Shown here one piece after another: positions 7,293 to 15,070 of a stretch of DNA of 64,000 nt. The DNA is taken from NCBI GenBank assembly GCA_003141555.1, contig PLMN01000012.1, positions 1 to 64,000 of the forward strand. The letters run 5' to 3'. Origin of the DNA: Candidatus Aminicenantota bacterium. Its GTDB lineage: Bacteria; Acidobacteriota; Aminicenantia; Aminicenantales; UBA4085. The notes below the pieces were generated by a model. The model had not been told where the DNA came from, did not search any database, and saw only the letters and a list, made by a program, of their open reading frames with translations. A program made the position numbers and the translations under genes. The number at the start of each line of letters is the position of its first letter. Position 1 is the stretch's first letter.

Positions 7293-8627
7293 ATGATCGC
7301 CCGGAACAAGCGGAAGGAAGGACTCCTCGGATTCGTTCTGATCATGCTTCTCGTCCTTGGAGCGCGCGCCGCCCAAGACCTCCTTGCCGCTCCGGTCCGG
7401 ATCGATCACGCCGCGGTCGAGGGGAACAAGATCACGGCTGCGGACGTCATTCTGAGAGAGATTCCCTTCACTTTTCCGGCCGTGCTCAGCGCCGCCGACC
7501 TGACGCTCGTTCAGAACAAGGTCCAGAACCTGGGCTTGTTCAACCGCGTCGAGCTTCGTGTCGACGAGCGGGACGGCCAGGCCGTTCTCACCGTCATCGT
7601 CACCGAAAGCTGGTATTTGTTCCCGTCCCCCCTCTTTTCCATCAGTGACCGCGATTGGAGCAAACTCAGCTACGGACTTCAAGTTACGGACGCCAATTTT
7701 CGCGGCCGCAACGAAAGGCTGCGCGTGGGCGGCTCGTTCGGCTACAATCCCTCTTATTTCCTCAATTACTCCATCCCCTGGATCGGCGAGCGGCAGCGCC
7801 TGTCGCTCAACATCGGAATCTCGCGGCGGGCGAACGAAAACAGGATCTTCGATTTCCAGGAAGACAGGCTGGGGTTCAACCTGGGACTCGGAAAACGCCT
7901 GTCGCTCGAGCTCGAGACGGGCGTCCAATTCTCCCTGACCCGCATCCGGCTTCCAGGACAGTACGGGATATACGCCGTTTCCGGGCAGGCCCAGGACATC
8001 GTCCCCAGCCTGTCCTGGCAGGTGCGCTGGGACCATCGGGATCTGGCGGAATACCCCCGGAAAGGGGCCTATCTCGCCATTGAGCTGCAGCGGACGGGGT
8101 TCGGAAAAAATCAGCCGGATTTTTGGCGGCTGACATCCGACAGCCGGTTTTATCAGCCTTTTCTTGGCGCGCTGTCGCTGGGCGTTCGCCAGCTGTTCAT
8201 CCTCAACAGCGGGATCCTGCCCATGTACGACCGGGTGTATCTCGGGTACGGCGAGCGCCTCCGGGGCTATTTCGACCAGATCCTGCCCAATCCCGCCCTC
8301 TTTGCCGATTACAAGAGCTACAGCATCTCCTTGACCAGCTTGGAAATCCGCATCCCTCTCCTGCCCGTCCGCTATTTCTCGATCAAGAACGGCCCGATCA
8401 TCCCCAGCTTGTACCGAAACCTTAAATTCGGACTCAGCGCCGGCCTCTTCGTGGACAGCGGAATCGTCTGGAGAACCGCGAGTGAGATCCGCTGGAACAA
8501 TTTCCTGACCGGATACGGGGTTGGGCTCCACATCATTTTGCCCTATATCAATGTGCTCCGGATCGAATACGCTCTCAACAAGCTGGGACACGGACAGTTC
8601 ATCATCGACGCGGGAATCAGCTTCTAG
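7293..8627 (+). CDS. Omp85/BamA-like outer-membrane protein with a single POTRA domain
   Basis: The 444-residue protein begins with a signal peptide (KRKEGLLGFVLIMLLVLGARA). One POTRA-like domain follows (VRIDHAAVEGNKITAADVILREIPF...VQNLGLFNRVELRV, about 35-110), then a beta-barrel. The barrel carries the conserved arginine motif as GYGERLRGYF, equivalent to the (V/I)RGF motif of Omp85 barrels, and ends in aromatic phenylalanine (DAGISF), the usual signal for assembly. With one POTRA it is shorter than BamA and more like the small surface-antigen relatives. Role is unknown: transport or assembly of a specific surface protein or lipid are options. The 7293 start is preceded by GAGGG; an upstream ATG at 7257 has weaker context. 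A full BamA is encoded at 60596-62953. Confidence 0.8.
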   Translation: MIARNKRKEGLLGFVLIMLLVLGARAAQDLLAAPVRIDHAAVEGNKITAADVILREIPFTFPAVLSAADLTLVQNKVQNLGLFNRVELRVDERDGQAVLTVIVTESWYLFPSPLFSISDRDWSKLSYGLQVTDANFRGRNERLRVGGSFGYNPSYFLNYSIPWIGERQRLSLNIGISRRANENRIFDFQEDRLGFNLGLGKRLSLELETGVQFSLTRIRLPGQYGIYAVSGQAQDIVPSLSWQVRWDHRDLAEYPRKGAYLAIELQRTGFGKNQPDFWRLTSDSRFYQPFLGALSLGVRQLFILNSGILPMYDRVYLGYGERLRGYFDQILPNPALFADYKSYSISLTSLEIRIPLLPVRYFSIKNGPIIPSLYRNLKFGLSAGLFVDSGIVWRTASEIRWNNFLTGYGVGLHIILPYINVLRIEYALNKLGHGQFIIDAGISF

Positions 8628-8746
8628 GTCCGCGCTGGCCGCGGAGGCGGGAATTTTCGGGAGCGCTTTCAAAAGGGCGGGCGTAGATCGGCGGCCGCAG
8701 ACCTTAGGGCTCACCCTGATCAGGCCGGCAGGCCAAAATCCGGAAG

Positions 8747-8775
8747 TTCAATTCGGGGCCGAACTGGTGTAAGAT
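8747..8775 (+). promoter_or_regulatory. Possible promoter for the M50 protease gene
   Basis: TTCAAT (8747-8752) and TAAGAT (8770-8775) with a 17-bp spacer. Both boxes are only partial matches to the consensus. Transcription would begin about 11 nt before the ATG at 8793. Confidence 0.35.
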
Positions 8776-8792
8776 GCGCAAGAGAGAAAAAT

Positions 8793-9410
8793 ATGGGACT
8801 CTTGAAGCTGCTGACCCAGGATCCGCTGGCCTTCGTCCTGCTCGTCATCCCTCTTCTCTTTTCGATCATCATCCACGAGGTAGCCCACGGCTGGGTGGCC
8901 TACCGGATGGGCGATTCGACCGCCAAGGACATGGGGCGCCTGACCCTGAATCCGCTCAAGCACCTGGACCCGTTCGGGACGCTCATGCTCTTCATCGTGG
9001 GGTTCGGCTGGGCGAAGCCCGTCCCGGTCAACTTCTACAACCTTCACCCCCGCCGCAAGGGATTGATCCTGGTCTCGTCGGCCGGCATCGCGGCCAACAT
9101 CCTGCTGGCCTTCCTGTTCGAAATGCTGCTCAAGGTGATCCCCGTCAGGTACGCGGGGACCTGGGTCATCATGGTTTACTTCATGGTCCAGATCAATATC
9201 ACCTTGGCCGCCCTCAACCTGATTCCCATCCCGCCTCTTGACGGATCCAAGATCCTGTTGGGGATCTTTCCGAACCAGACCAGCAAAATTTACTCCCTCC
9301 TTGGGCAGAACGGATTCATCGTCATCCTGCTGCTTCTATTTACGGGAATCCTGAACCCGGTCATCAATTTCGTCAGGCATCTGATCGAGCTGCTGATCGG
9401 CATCCGCTGA
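8793..9410 (+). CDS. Site-2 protease family (M50) integral membrane metalloprotease
   Basis: The 205-residue polytopic membrane protein carries the zinc motif HExxH as HEVAH (residues 28-32) in the first long hydrophobic segment. The third-ligand motif [12 protein letters not shown] lies about 120 residues later, in a transmembrane helix. This is the minimal core of the short M50 group, which lacks PDZ and CBS domains. Such proteases cleave membrane-anchored substrates within the bilayer; the substrate here is unknown. No partner gene is adjacent: the next gene (rmuC) is 129 bp downstream. Confidence 0.9.
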   Translation: MGLLKLLTQDPLAFVLLVIPLLFSIIIHEVAHGWVAYRMGDSTAKDMGRLTLNPLKHLDPFGTLMLFIVGFGWAKPVPVNFYNLHPRRKGLILVSSAGIAANILLAFLFEMLLKVIPVRYAGTWVIMVYFMVQINITLAALNLIPIPPLDGSKILLGIFPNQTSKIYSLLGQNGFIVILLLLFTGILNPVINFVRHLIELLIGIR

Positions 9411-9539
9411 TTGCCTTTCGCCGGAACGTAACTCGCCCGCGCTCTTGATTAACAGCCCCAGATGAACGATAGTAGGAGCGCACCGGGTGCGAGTCGTTTC
9501 CGCCGCTGCTCCATCCGTCCGGCCGCGGAGGTATTTTCC

Positions 9540-10904
9540 ATGAATCTCGGAGAAATATTTTCGCTTGTCGCGGGCGTCCTGGCCGCCGTCGCGATCATCC
9601 TGATGGTCCTGCTCCTCCGTCGCCGGGGGAGCGCCGACCTCCAGCCGCGCCTCGAAGCGATCGAGCGCGGGCAGGAGCGGGCGGAGCGGGAGTTCCGCGA
9701 CGAGTTCGGCCGCGGCCGCGAGGAGAGCCATTCGGAGTCAAGCGCGCTGCGGCGCGAGGTCGCGGCGGGCCTTAAGGAAGCGAACGATTCCGTTCTGAAG
9801 CAGATCACGGACCTCGTCGCCCTCGACCGCCGGCAGATGGAGGCCTTCGCCGGCGAGCTGCGGCGCCTCACGGAGTCGAACGAGGCCAAGCTCGAGGGGC
9901 TGCGGGGCACCGTCGAAAAGAAGCTCGCCGAGATTCAGGCCGACAACGGGGCCAAGCTTGAGTTGATGCGAAAGACCGTCGAGGACAAGCTCGAGCAGAC
10001 GCTCGAGCGGCGCCTGGCCGCTTCGTTCAGCCAGGTCAGCGACCAACTCGAGCAGGTCCACAAGGGACTCGGTGAGATGCAGGTCTTAGCGAGCGGGGTC
10101 GGCGACCTGAAGAAGGTCCTGACCAACATCAAGGTCCGGGGCACTTGGGGAGAAATCCAGCTCGGGAACCTCCTCGAGCAGATCCTCGTCTCCGACCAGT
10201 TCGACCGGAACGTCTCAACCAAGGTGGGTTCGGCCGACCGGGTCGAGTTTGCCATCAAACTTCCCGGCCCCGAAGGCCGGGACGGCGAGGTCGTCTGGCT
10301 CCCGATCGATGCCAAATTTCCAAAGGAGGACTACGAGCGCCTGATCGAAGCCTCGGAGCGGGCGGACGCGGCCGGGGTCGAGGAGGCGGGCCGCCAACTC
10401 GAGGTTCGTATCAAGGCCGAGGCCAAATCCATCCGCGATAAATACCTGGACCCGCCCCATACCACGGACTTCGGCCTCCTCTATCTCGCTACCGAAGGCC
10501 TCTACGCTGAGGTCCTGCGCCGGCCCGGCCTGCAGGATGCCCTTCAGCGCGAGTCCCGGGTCATTATCGCTGGCCCGACGACACTTACCGCCATCCTCAA
10601 CAGCCTCCAGATGGGCTTCCGCACATTGGCCATCCAGAAGCGGTCGAGCGAGGTCTGGACGCTGCTCGGCGCGGTCAAGACCGAGTTCGGCAAGTTCGGG
10701 GAGGTCATCGACAAAGTCCAGAAGAAGCTCGAGGAAGCGGGCAATGTCATCGAGGGCGCCCAGAAGCGGACGCGGGCGATCGAGCGCAAGCTTCGCCAGG
10801 TCCAGGAGCTGCCCGCTGCAGAGTCCGAGAAGCTCCTCGAAGGCGCCGTCGCCGAGGCGGCGGACGACGCCGCGGCCGCCGCCGAGACGGAGAAGGCGGA
10901 GTGA
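9540..10904 (+). CDS. rmuC: DNA recombination protein RmuC
   Basis: The 454-residue protein has an N-terminal membrane anchor (about residues 8-28, ending LLLRRRG). A long coiled coil covers about 35-180, then the RmuC core with the hallmark VRGTWGEIQLGNLLEQIL and the later PTTLTAILNSLQMGFRTLAIQKRS. RmuC limits sequence inversions at short inverted repeats and is predicted to contain a PD-(D/E)xK-type nuclease-like core. The start at 9540 is preferred because a GGAGG element lies upstream and the membrane anchor follows directly. The C-terminus is alanine- and glutamate-rich. It overlaps the next gene by 4 bp (GTGA), so the two are translated from one message. Confidence 0.92.
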   Translation: MNLGEIFSLVAGVLAAVAIILMVLLLRRRGSADLQPRLEAIERGQERAEREFRDEFGRGREESHSESSALRREVAAGLKEANDSVLKQITDLVALDRRQMEAFAGELRRLTESNEAKLEGLRGTVEKKLAEIQADNGAKLELMRKTVEDKLEQTLERRLAASFSQVSDQLEQVHKGLGEMQVLASGVGDLKKVLTNIKVRGTWGEIQLGNLLEQILVSDQFDRNVSTKVGSADRVEFAIKLPGPEGRDGEVVWLPIDAKFPKEDYERLIEASERADAAGVEEAGRQLEVRIKAEAKSIRDKYLDPPHTTDFGLLYLATEGLYAEVLRRPGLQDALQRESRVIIAGPTTLTAILNSLQMGFRTLAIQKRSSEVWTLLGAVKTEFGKFGEVIDKVQKKLEEAGNVIEGAQKRTRAIERKLRQVQELPAAESEKLLEGAVAEAADDAAAAAETEKAE

Positions 10905-11944
10905 CCGAGGCCGCGGGCCCCGCGGACTGGTTCGAGCGCCTCCCCAAGATCGAGCTCCACGTCCACCTCGAAGGCGCGATCCCGCTCGACGCCCTGTGGA
11001 CGCTCATCCTCAAATACGGGGGGGATCCTGCCGTTCCCGACCGCGCGGCTCTCGAGCGCGCGTTCACGTACCGCGACTTCTCCCATTTCCTCGACACTTG
11101 GGTCTGGAAGAATCTCTTCCTCCGCGAATACGAGGATTTCACTTTCATCGCCGAGGCCGTCGCCCGGAATTTCGCCGCCCAGAATATCCGGTACGCGGAG
11201 GTCTTCTTCTCCCCCCCGGATTTCGCCGAGGCCGGCCTCGAGCCGCGAAGGTTGGCGGAGGCCATCCGGCGCGGTCTCGCCCGCGTCCCGGAAACGCGCC
11301 TTGCGCTCGTCGCGGACCTGGTCCGCGATTTCGGCCCTTCGGCGGGGGACGTCCTGCTGTCCCGTCTCGATGAGGTCCGGGACCTGGGGATCATCGGGAT
11401 CGGCTTGGGCGGATCGGAACAGGCGTTTCCTCCGGATCCGTTCGCCGGGGTCTACGGGCGTGCGCGGAAGCTCGGGTTCAGGACGACCGTCCACGCCGGC
11501 GAAGGGGCGGGCCCCGCAAGCGTCCGGGCCGCGCTCCGCCGCCTTCGACCCGACAGGATCGGACACGCGACGCGCGCCGCGGAAGACCCGGCTCTCGTCG
11601 ACGAGCTGGCCGAGGCCGGCATCCCTCTGGAGCTGTGTCCCGGGTCGAACGTCCGGACGGGCATCATCCGGACTCTTGCGGAGCATCCCGTCCGCCGCTA
11701 TTTCGAGCGCGGCCTCCTCGTGTCCGTCAATACGGACGATCCGCAGATGTTCGGCACCCGCCTCGCGAATGAGCTCCGGCACCTCGCCGACGTCTTCGGC
11801 TTCACGCCCGATGAGATCCGATCCTTAATTCTCCAGGGGATCGCCGGCTCTTGGCTCGAGGATGGCGAGAAACGAACCCTCGCTCGCGAGTTCGAGGAAG
11901 ATCCGGCTTGGATGGAGGAGGGGGTTGCCGCGCGCCGGGCCTAG
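10901..11944 (+). CDS. Adenosine deaminase family protein
   Basis: The 347-residue metal-dependent amidohydrolase starts at GTG overlapping the rmuC stop. All the adenosine deaminase family motifs are visible: HVHLEGA (residues 18-24, metal histidines), VHAGEG (metal histidine plus catalytic glutamate), RIGHATRA (histidine), LELCPGSN and VNTDDPQMFGT (paired aspartates). The reaction would be hydrolytic removal of ammonia from an adenine-type ring. Besides adenosine, members of this family also deaminate adenine or aminodeoxyfutalosine of menaquinone synthesis. The sequence alone does not decide; no menaquinone genes are nearby. Confidence 0.85.
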   Translation: MTEAAGPADWFERLPKIELHVHLEGAIPLDALWTLILKYGGDPAVPDRAALERAFTYRDFSHFLDTWVWKNLFLREYEDFTFIAEAVARNFAAQNIRYAEVFFSPPDFAEAGLEPRRLAEAIRRGLARVPETRLALVADLVRDFGPSAGDVLLSRLDEVRDLGIIGIGLGGSEQAFPPDPFAGVYGRARKLGFRTTVHAGEGAGPASVRAALRRLRPDRIGHATRAAEDPALVDELAEAGIPLELCPGSNVRTGIIRTLAEHPVRRYFERGLLVSVNTDDPQMFGTRLANELRHLADVFGFTPDEIRSLILQGIAGSWLEDGEKRTLAREFEEDPAWMEEGVAARRA

Positions 11945-12105
11945 CCGGCCCGCTTGGATCGGCCCGGGCGGTTCTTGCGCCGGAACAGCCGCCGGAGCCG
12001 CTCCCTGATCCCGCCGCGGCGGTCTCCATCCTCGATCTCGAGCTTTTCGAACGTCCGGCGGACGGCCGGGCCTTGGCGGGGGAAGGGCGGGGGCGCTTTT
12101 TTCAT
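11941..12105 (-). CDS. Possible small basic protein
   Basis: This is a 54-residue frame (MKKAPPPFPRQG..., then EKLEIEDGDRRGG and an arginine-rich end RERLRRLFRRKNRPG). It lies in the 350-bp stretch between the deaminase and rpoZ, tail to tail with the deaminase. No ribosome binding site is visible and I recognise no family. The rest of the stretch (12106-12294) contains the rpoZ promoter and no other gene I can support. Confidence 0.25.
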   Translation of the reverse strand: MKKAPPPFPRQGPAVRRTFEKLEIEDGDRRGGIRERLRRLFRRKNRPGRSKRAG

Positions 12106-12220
12106 CGTGCGACAGAAAATCTTATGGGATTCGGCCCGTAAAGACAAGACAATTCGATGCCTCGCCGCGGGGAATTCGCGAGGCTCACCCTCATCCCCAC
12201 CTTTTTTTAAAAGGGGAACA

Positions 12221-12249
12221 TTGAATTTTGGGCCGCTTTCTGTTAAGAT
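12221..12249 (+). promoter_or_regulatory. Sigma70-type promoter for rpoZ
   Basis: TTGAAT (12221-12226) and TAAGAT (12244-12249) with a 17-bp spacer. Transcription would start near 12256, giving a leader of about 40 nt that includes the GAGGAG ribosome binding site. Confidence 0.5.
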
Positions 12250-12294
12250 ACGGCACTCTACCCGTCCAATCCGCATTACGAGGAGTAACGTCCT

Positions 12295-12669
12295 TTGCAG
12301 ACTTATGGCAAGATCGATAGCAAATTCCGTTTCGTGATCCTGGCCTCGAAGCGGGCCAAGCAGCTCCTGCATGGCGCCAAGGTCAAGATCAAGACGAAAT
12401 CCCGGAACCCGATCCGCATCGCCCAGATCGAAGTCAAGGCGGGCGTCGTGGATTACGAGATCATCCAGCCGCTCAGCGGAGAAGCCGCCGAGGTAGAAGA
12501 ACAGGTGCTCGGAGTCGTGGACGCCGCGGGCGAGAGCGAAGACGCCGGCTCCGACGCGGCCCCCGACGAAGAGCCGGGCGAGAGCGAAGAGAGCGACGCG
12601 GCCCCCGACCCAGATTACGACGAGGAGCTTCCCGACTCGGTGGTCGGCGAAGAGAAAGACGACGAATAA
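12295..12669 (+). CDS. rpoZ: DNA-directed RNA polymerase omega subunit, with acidic tail
   Basis: The 124-residue protein begins with the omega core: YGKIDSKFRFVILASKRAKQLLHGAKV, where the RFxxxxxxAKRAxQL-type pattern that contacts beta-prime is clear. The core ends near residue 62. The remainder is a strongly acidic tail with internal repetition (GESEDAG, then GESEESD; SDAAPDEE, then SDAAPDPD). The start is TTG, with GAGGAG about 10 nt upstream; no in-frame ATG fits. Its 3' end overlaps the convergent CYTH gene by 55 bp, so the acidic tail is coded opposite a serine-rich tail. Confidence 0.85.
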   Translation: MQTYGKIDSKFRFVILASKRAKQLLHGAKVKIKTKSRNPIRIAQIEVKAGVVDYEIIQPLSGEAAEVEEQVLGVVDAAGESEDAGSDAAPDEEPGESEESDAAPDPDYDEELPDSVVGEEKDDE

Positions 12670-13190
12670 GGGAGGATTCCTCCCTTTCCCGCTCGGATCA
12701 GCAGGGCGATGTAGTCCAGCTTGATCCAATCCTTTTTCGGGATCCCGAGCTGCTTCGACACCTTGGCGATCTTCTCCCGCTCTCCCTCGAACTCGAGGAA
12801 CATCCCCGCCGCGGTCTCGTCCAGGCAGATCTTCAGCGTCTTGATCCGGAGCACGGTCCGGTGCTTCTCGTATTGGAAGACGGGACGGTATCCCAGCCCG
12901 GCCAGGATCTTCCTGACCTGGCGGACGTTCTTCACCTCCGTCTCGAATTCCTCGCGGACCTTGTACTTCCGGGATTTTTGGGGCGCGCCCTTGTAGGTCA
13001 GGAACGATTTCCGGCCCGCGATCCGGAGCCGGAGCGCCCGGCGGCCGGAGCCAAGCTCGCCGTCCTTCCGGTCGTAGAGGGTATTCTCTTCCCGGTGGCG
13101 CTCGCGGACGAGGACCGCGCCGAGGGCGGCGAGCCGCTCCCGGGCGGCCTTAAGGTCGGGGGCGGGGACTTTGATTTCGATCTCGAGCAC
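12615..13190 (-). CDS. CYTH domain protein (class IV adenylate cyclase/thiamine triphosphatase-like)
   Basis: The 191-residue protein starts with VLEIEIKVP, the ExExK signature of CYTH enzymes. It continues with the alternating charged strands of the triphosphate tunnel: ENTLYDRKDGEL, ALRLRI, FLTYKG, REEFETEV, YEKHRTVL and CLDETAAGMFLEFEG. Members act on triphosphate substrates (cyclic AMP formation, thiamine triphosphate or inorganic tripolyphosphate hydrolysis); the substrate here cannot be told. The GTG start at 13190 lies 1 bp beyond the stop of the polyprenyl synthase gene, so the pair is an operon. The last 18 or so residues, rich in serine, are antisense to the end of rpoZ. Confidence 0.85.
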   Translation of the reverse strand: MLEIEIKVPAPDLKAARERLAALGAVLVRERHREENTLYDRKDGELGSGRRALRLRIAGRKSFLTYKGAPQKSRKYKVREEFETEVKNVRQVRKILAGLGYRPVFQYEKHRTVLRIKTLKICLDETAAGMFLEFEGEREKIAKVSKQLGIPKKDWIKLDYIALLIRAGKGGILPYSSSFSSPTTESGSSSS

Positions 13191-13191
13191 G

Positions 13192-14187
13192 TCAGGCGTT
13201 TCTCTGGAGGACCAGGTCCGCGATCCGCACGAGGGAGCTCCGGTGCTCGGACGGGGGGAATTCGGCCAGGATTTCCTTCGCCTTCCGGGTGAAGGCCGCG
13301 GCCCGCTCGAAGGCGTGGTCGAGCGACCCCGCGGCCCGGACGATCTTCTGGACCTGCTCCGGCGCGTCGGTCCGGGTCTTGCGGTGCTCGATGAGATCGA
13401 GGAGGCGGGCCCGGTCCTTTCCTCCGGTCGTCCGGAGGGCATGGAGGAGGGGCAGGGTGAACCGGCCTTCGCGGAAGTCCGAGAGAACCGGCTTCCCCAG
13501 CGTCTTCTCCTCGCCCTTGAAGTCCAGGAGATCGTCGACGATCTGGAAAGCCAGGCCCAGGGCCGTCCCGAACTCCTCGAGCCTCTCGCCGGGGCGGGGG
13601 GAGATTCCCGCCAGCAGGCCGCCGATCCGGCAGGATGCGGCGAACAGGCCGGCCGTCTTCTTGCCGATGATCTCGAGGTAGCTGTCTTCGGTCAAGTCAA
13701 GGCTCCCGTTGACCGAGAACTCGATGAGCTCGCCCTCGACCATTCGGGAGGTCACGTCGGCCAGGAGGTCGATGATGGGATAGGTCTTGGTCTTCAGGGC
13801 CAGGGCGATGGACTGGATGTAAAGAAAGTCCCCGAGGAGGACCGAGATGTTCGGCCCCCACTTGGCGTGGACCGTGTCCCGGCCGCGCCGGAGCGTGGAA
13901 TTGTCGACGATGTCGTCATGGATCAGGCTGGCCGTGTGGATGATCTCGACCAGGGCCGACCAGAAGATGTGGTCCGCGCCTTTGTAGCCGCACATCCGGG
14001 CCGAGAGGATGAGCAGGGCCGGCCGGATCCGCTTCCCGCCCTTTTGGAACAGGTAGCGGTTGATCTCGGCGATCAGGGGGTTCGAGGAGCCGCTGATCTC
14101 CCGGAGACGGCCTTCCACCTCGTCGAGATCGCCCTGGATGGACCGGTAAATGCCGTCGAGCTGAAGCGACTTGTGTCCGTCCGGCAT
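13192..14187 (-). CDS. Trans-polyprenyl diphosphate synthase
   Basis: The 331-residue protein has the two aspartate-rich motifs of the family. The first is in LIHDDIVDNSTLRRG (DDxxD, binding the allylic substrate) and the second in FQIVDDLLDFKG (binding isopentenyl diphosphate). GGKRIRPALLIL is also conserved. Residues just before the first motif are small and medium (HTASLIHDD), which fits a long-chain enzyme such as octaprenyl diphosphate synthase making quinone side chains, but product length cannot be fixed by eye. It lies between tatD (upstream, 34 bp) and the CYTH gene. Confidence 0.9.
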   Translation of the reverse strand: MPDGHKSLQLDGIYRSIQGDLDEVEGRLREISGSSNPLIAEINRYLFQKGGKRIRPALLILSARMCGYKGADHIFWSALVEIIHTASLIHDDIVDNSTLRRGRDTVHAKWGPNISVLLGDFLYIQSIALALKTKTYPIIDLLADVTSRMVEGELIEFSVNGSLDLTEDSYLEIIGKKTAGLFAASCRIGGLLAGISPRPGERLEEFGTALGLAFQIVDDLLDFKGEEKTLGKPVLSDFREGRFTLPLLHALRTTGGKDRARLLDLIEHRKTRTDAPEQVQKIVRAAGSLDHAFERAAAFTRKAKEILAEFPPSEHRSSLVRIADLVLQRNA

Positions 14188-14221
14188 GGCGGGCCTATCT
14201 TAGCATTGACCAGCCCGTTTT

Positions 14222-15007
14222 TCAAAGAGAAAAAGCCCGGGCATAGTTCCGCGACACCACATCGGCCAGGTCCTCCGGGGCCAAGCCGCGGAGGGCGGCC
14301 ACCCGGGCGGCAGTCGCCATTACGAAGGCCGGCTCGTTTCGCTTCCCCCGGTAGGGAACCGGAGCCAGGTAAGGGGCGTCCGTTTCGAGGAGGATCCGGT
14401 CGTCCGGGATCCTGGCCACGACCTCTCTCAACCGAGCGGCGTTCAGGAAGGTGACGATCCCCGAGAACGAAATGTGGAACCCCCGGTCGATCATCTCCCG
14501 GGCGAAGTCCCAGTCCTCGGAGAAGCAATGGAGGACGCCCCCCCGGTCAAAGCGCTCCCCGCGGACCGCGTCGACGATGTCCCGGCCGGCGTTCCGGCTG
14601 TGGATGATCGCCGGAAGGCCGGCCTCCCCGGCCAAGGCCAGCTGGCGCCTGAATGCGTCCTTCTGCTCTGCGGGGGAGGAGAAATCGTAGTGGTAATCGA
14701 GGCCGATTTCGCCGACGGCGACGATCCTACCGGAGGACGCCAGGCCGCGGAGCGCGTCGCGCAGGGCGGGGGAGTCGAGTTTGGCCTGGTGGGGATGGAG
14801 CCCGGCCGCCGCCCGGATGTCCGGGTTGTCCGCGGCGAGCCGAAGGACCGTGGCGACGCTCCGCGCGCTCGAGATGTCGATCGGGCAGAGGATGCCGGCG
14901 ATCCCGGCCTCGCGGGCCCGGCGGAGGACCTCCTCCCGGTCCGGATCGAACTCCTCCATGTCGAGGTGGGCATGCGAGTCGGGGAGGAACAGGGGACGAT
15001 CGGTCAT
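14222..15007 (-). CDS. TatD family metal-dependent hydrolase
   Basis: The 261-residue TIM-barrel protein has the TatD motifs: DSHAHLDMEEF near the N-terminus (HxH), GEIGLDYHYD (metal glutamate), PAIIHSRNA, GVLHCFSED and LLETDAPYLAP. Family members are 3'-5' DNases or D-aminoacyl-tRNA deacylase-like enzymes using two metals. The length is normal. Its start lies only 12 bp beyond a strong terminator that ends the upstream DUF885 gene, so its promoter must be very close or it depends on read-through. Confidence 0.9.
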   Translation of the reverse strand: MTDRPLFLPDSHAHLDMEEFDPDREEVLRRAREAGIAGILCPIDISSARSVATVLRLAADNPDIRAAAGLHPHQAKLDSPALRDALRGLASSGRIVAVGEIGLDYHYDFSSPAEQKDAFRRQLALAGEAGLPAIIHSRNAGRDIVDAVRGERFDRGGVLHCFSEDWDFAREMIDRGFHISFSGIVTFLNAARLREVVARIPDDRILLETDAPYLAPVPYRGKRNEPAFVMATAARVAALRGLAPEDLADVVSRNYARAFSL

Positions 15008-15018
15008 GGTCCTCGCGT

Positions 15019-15063
15019 AAAAAAAAACCCCGTCCGTCCCGCCGACGCGACGGGACGGACGGG
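15019..15063 (-). terminator. Strong rho-independent terminator after the DUF885 gene
   Basis: On the minus strand a perfect 13-bp GC-rich stem (15051-15063 with 15029-15041, 9-nt loop) is followed by a run of nine U (15019-15027). It lies 8 bp after the stop of the DUF885 gene and just before tatD. Confidence 0.85.
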
Positions 15064-15070
15064 AGAATCC

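Noticed and set aside
11941-12729. Long minus-strand frame covering rpoZ
   Set aside because: Opposite a certain gene. Only its last 54 codons, outside rpoZ, were kept as a low-confidence small protein.
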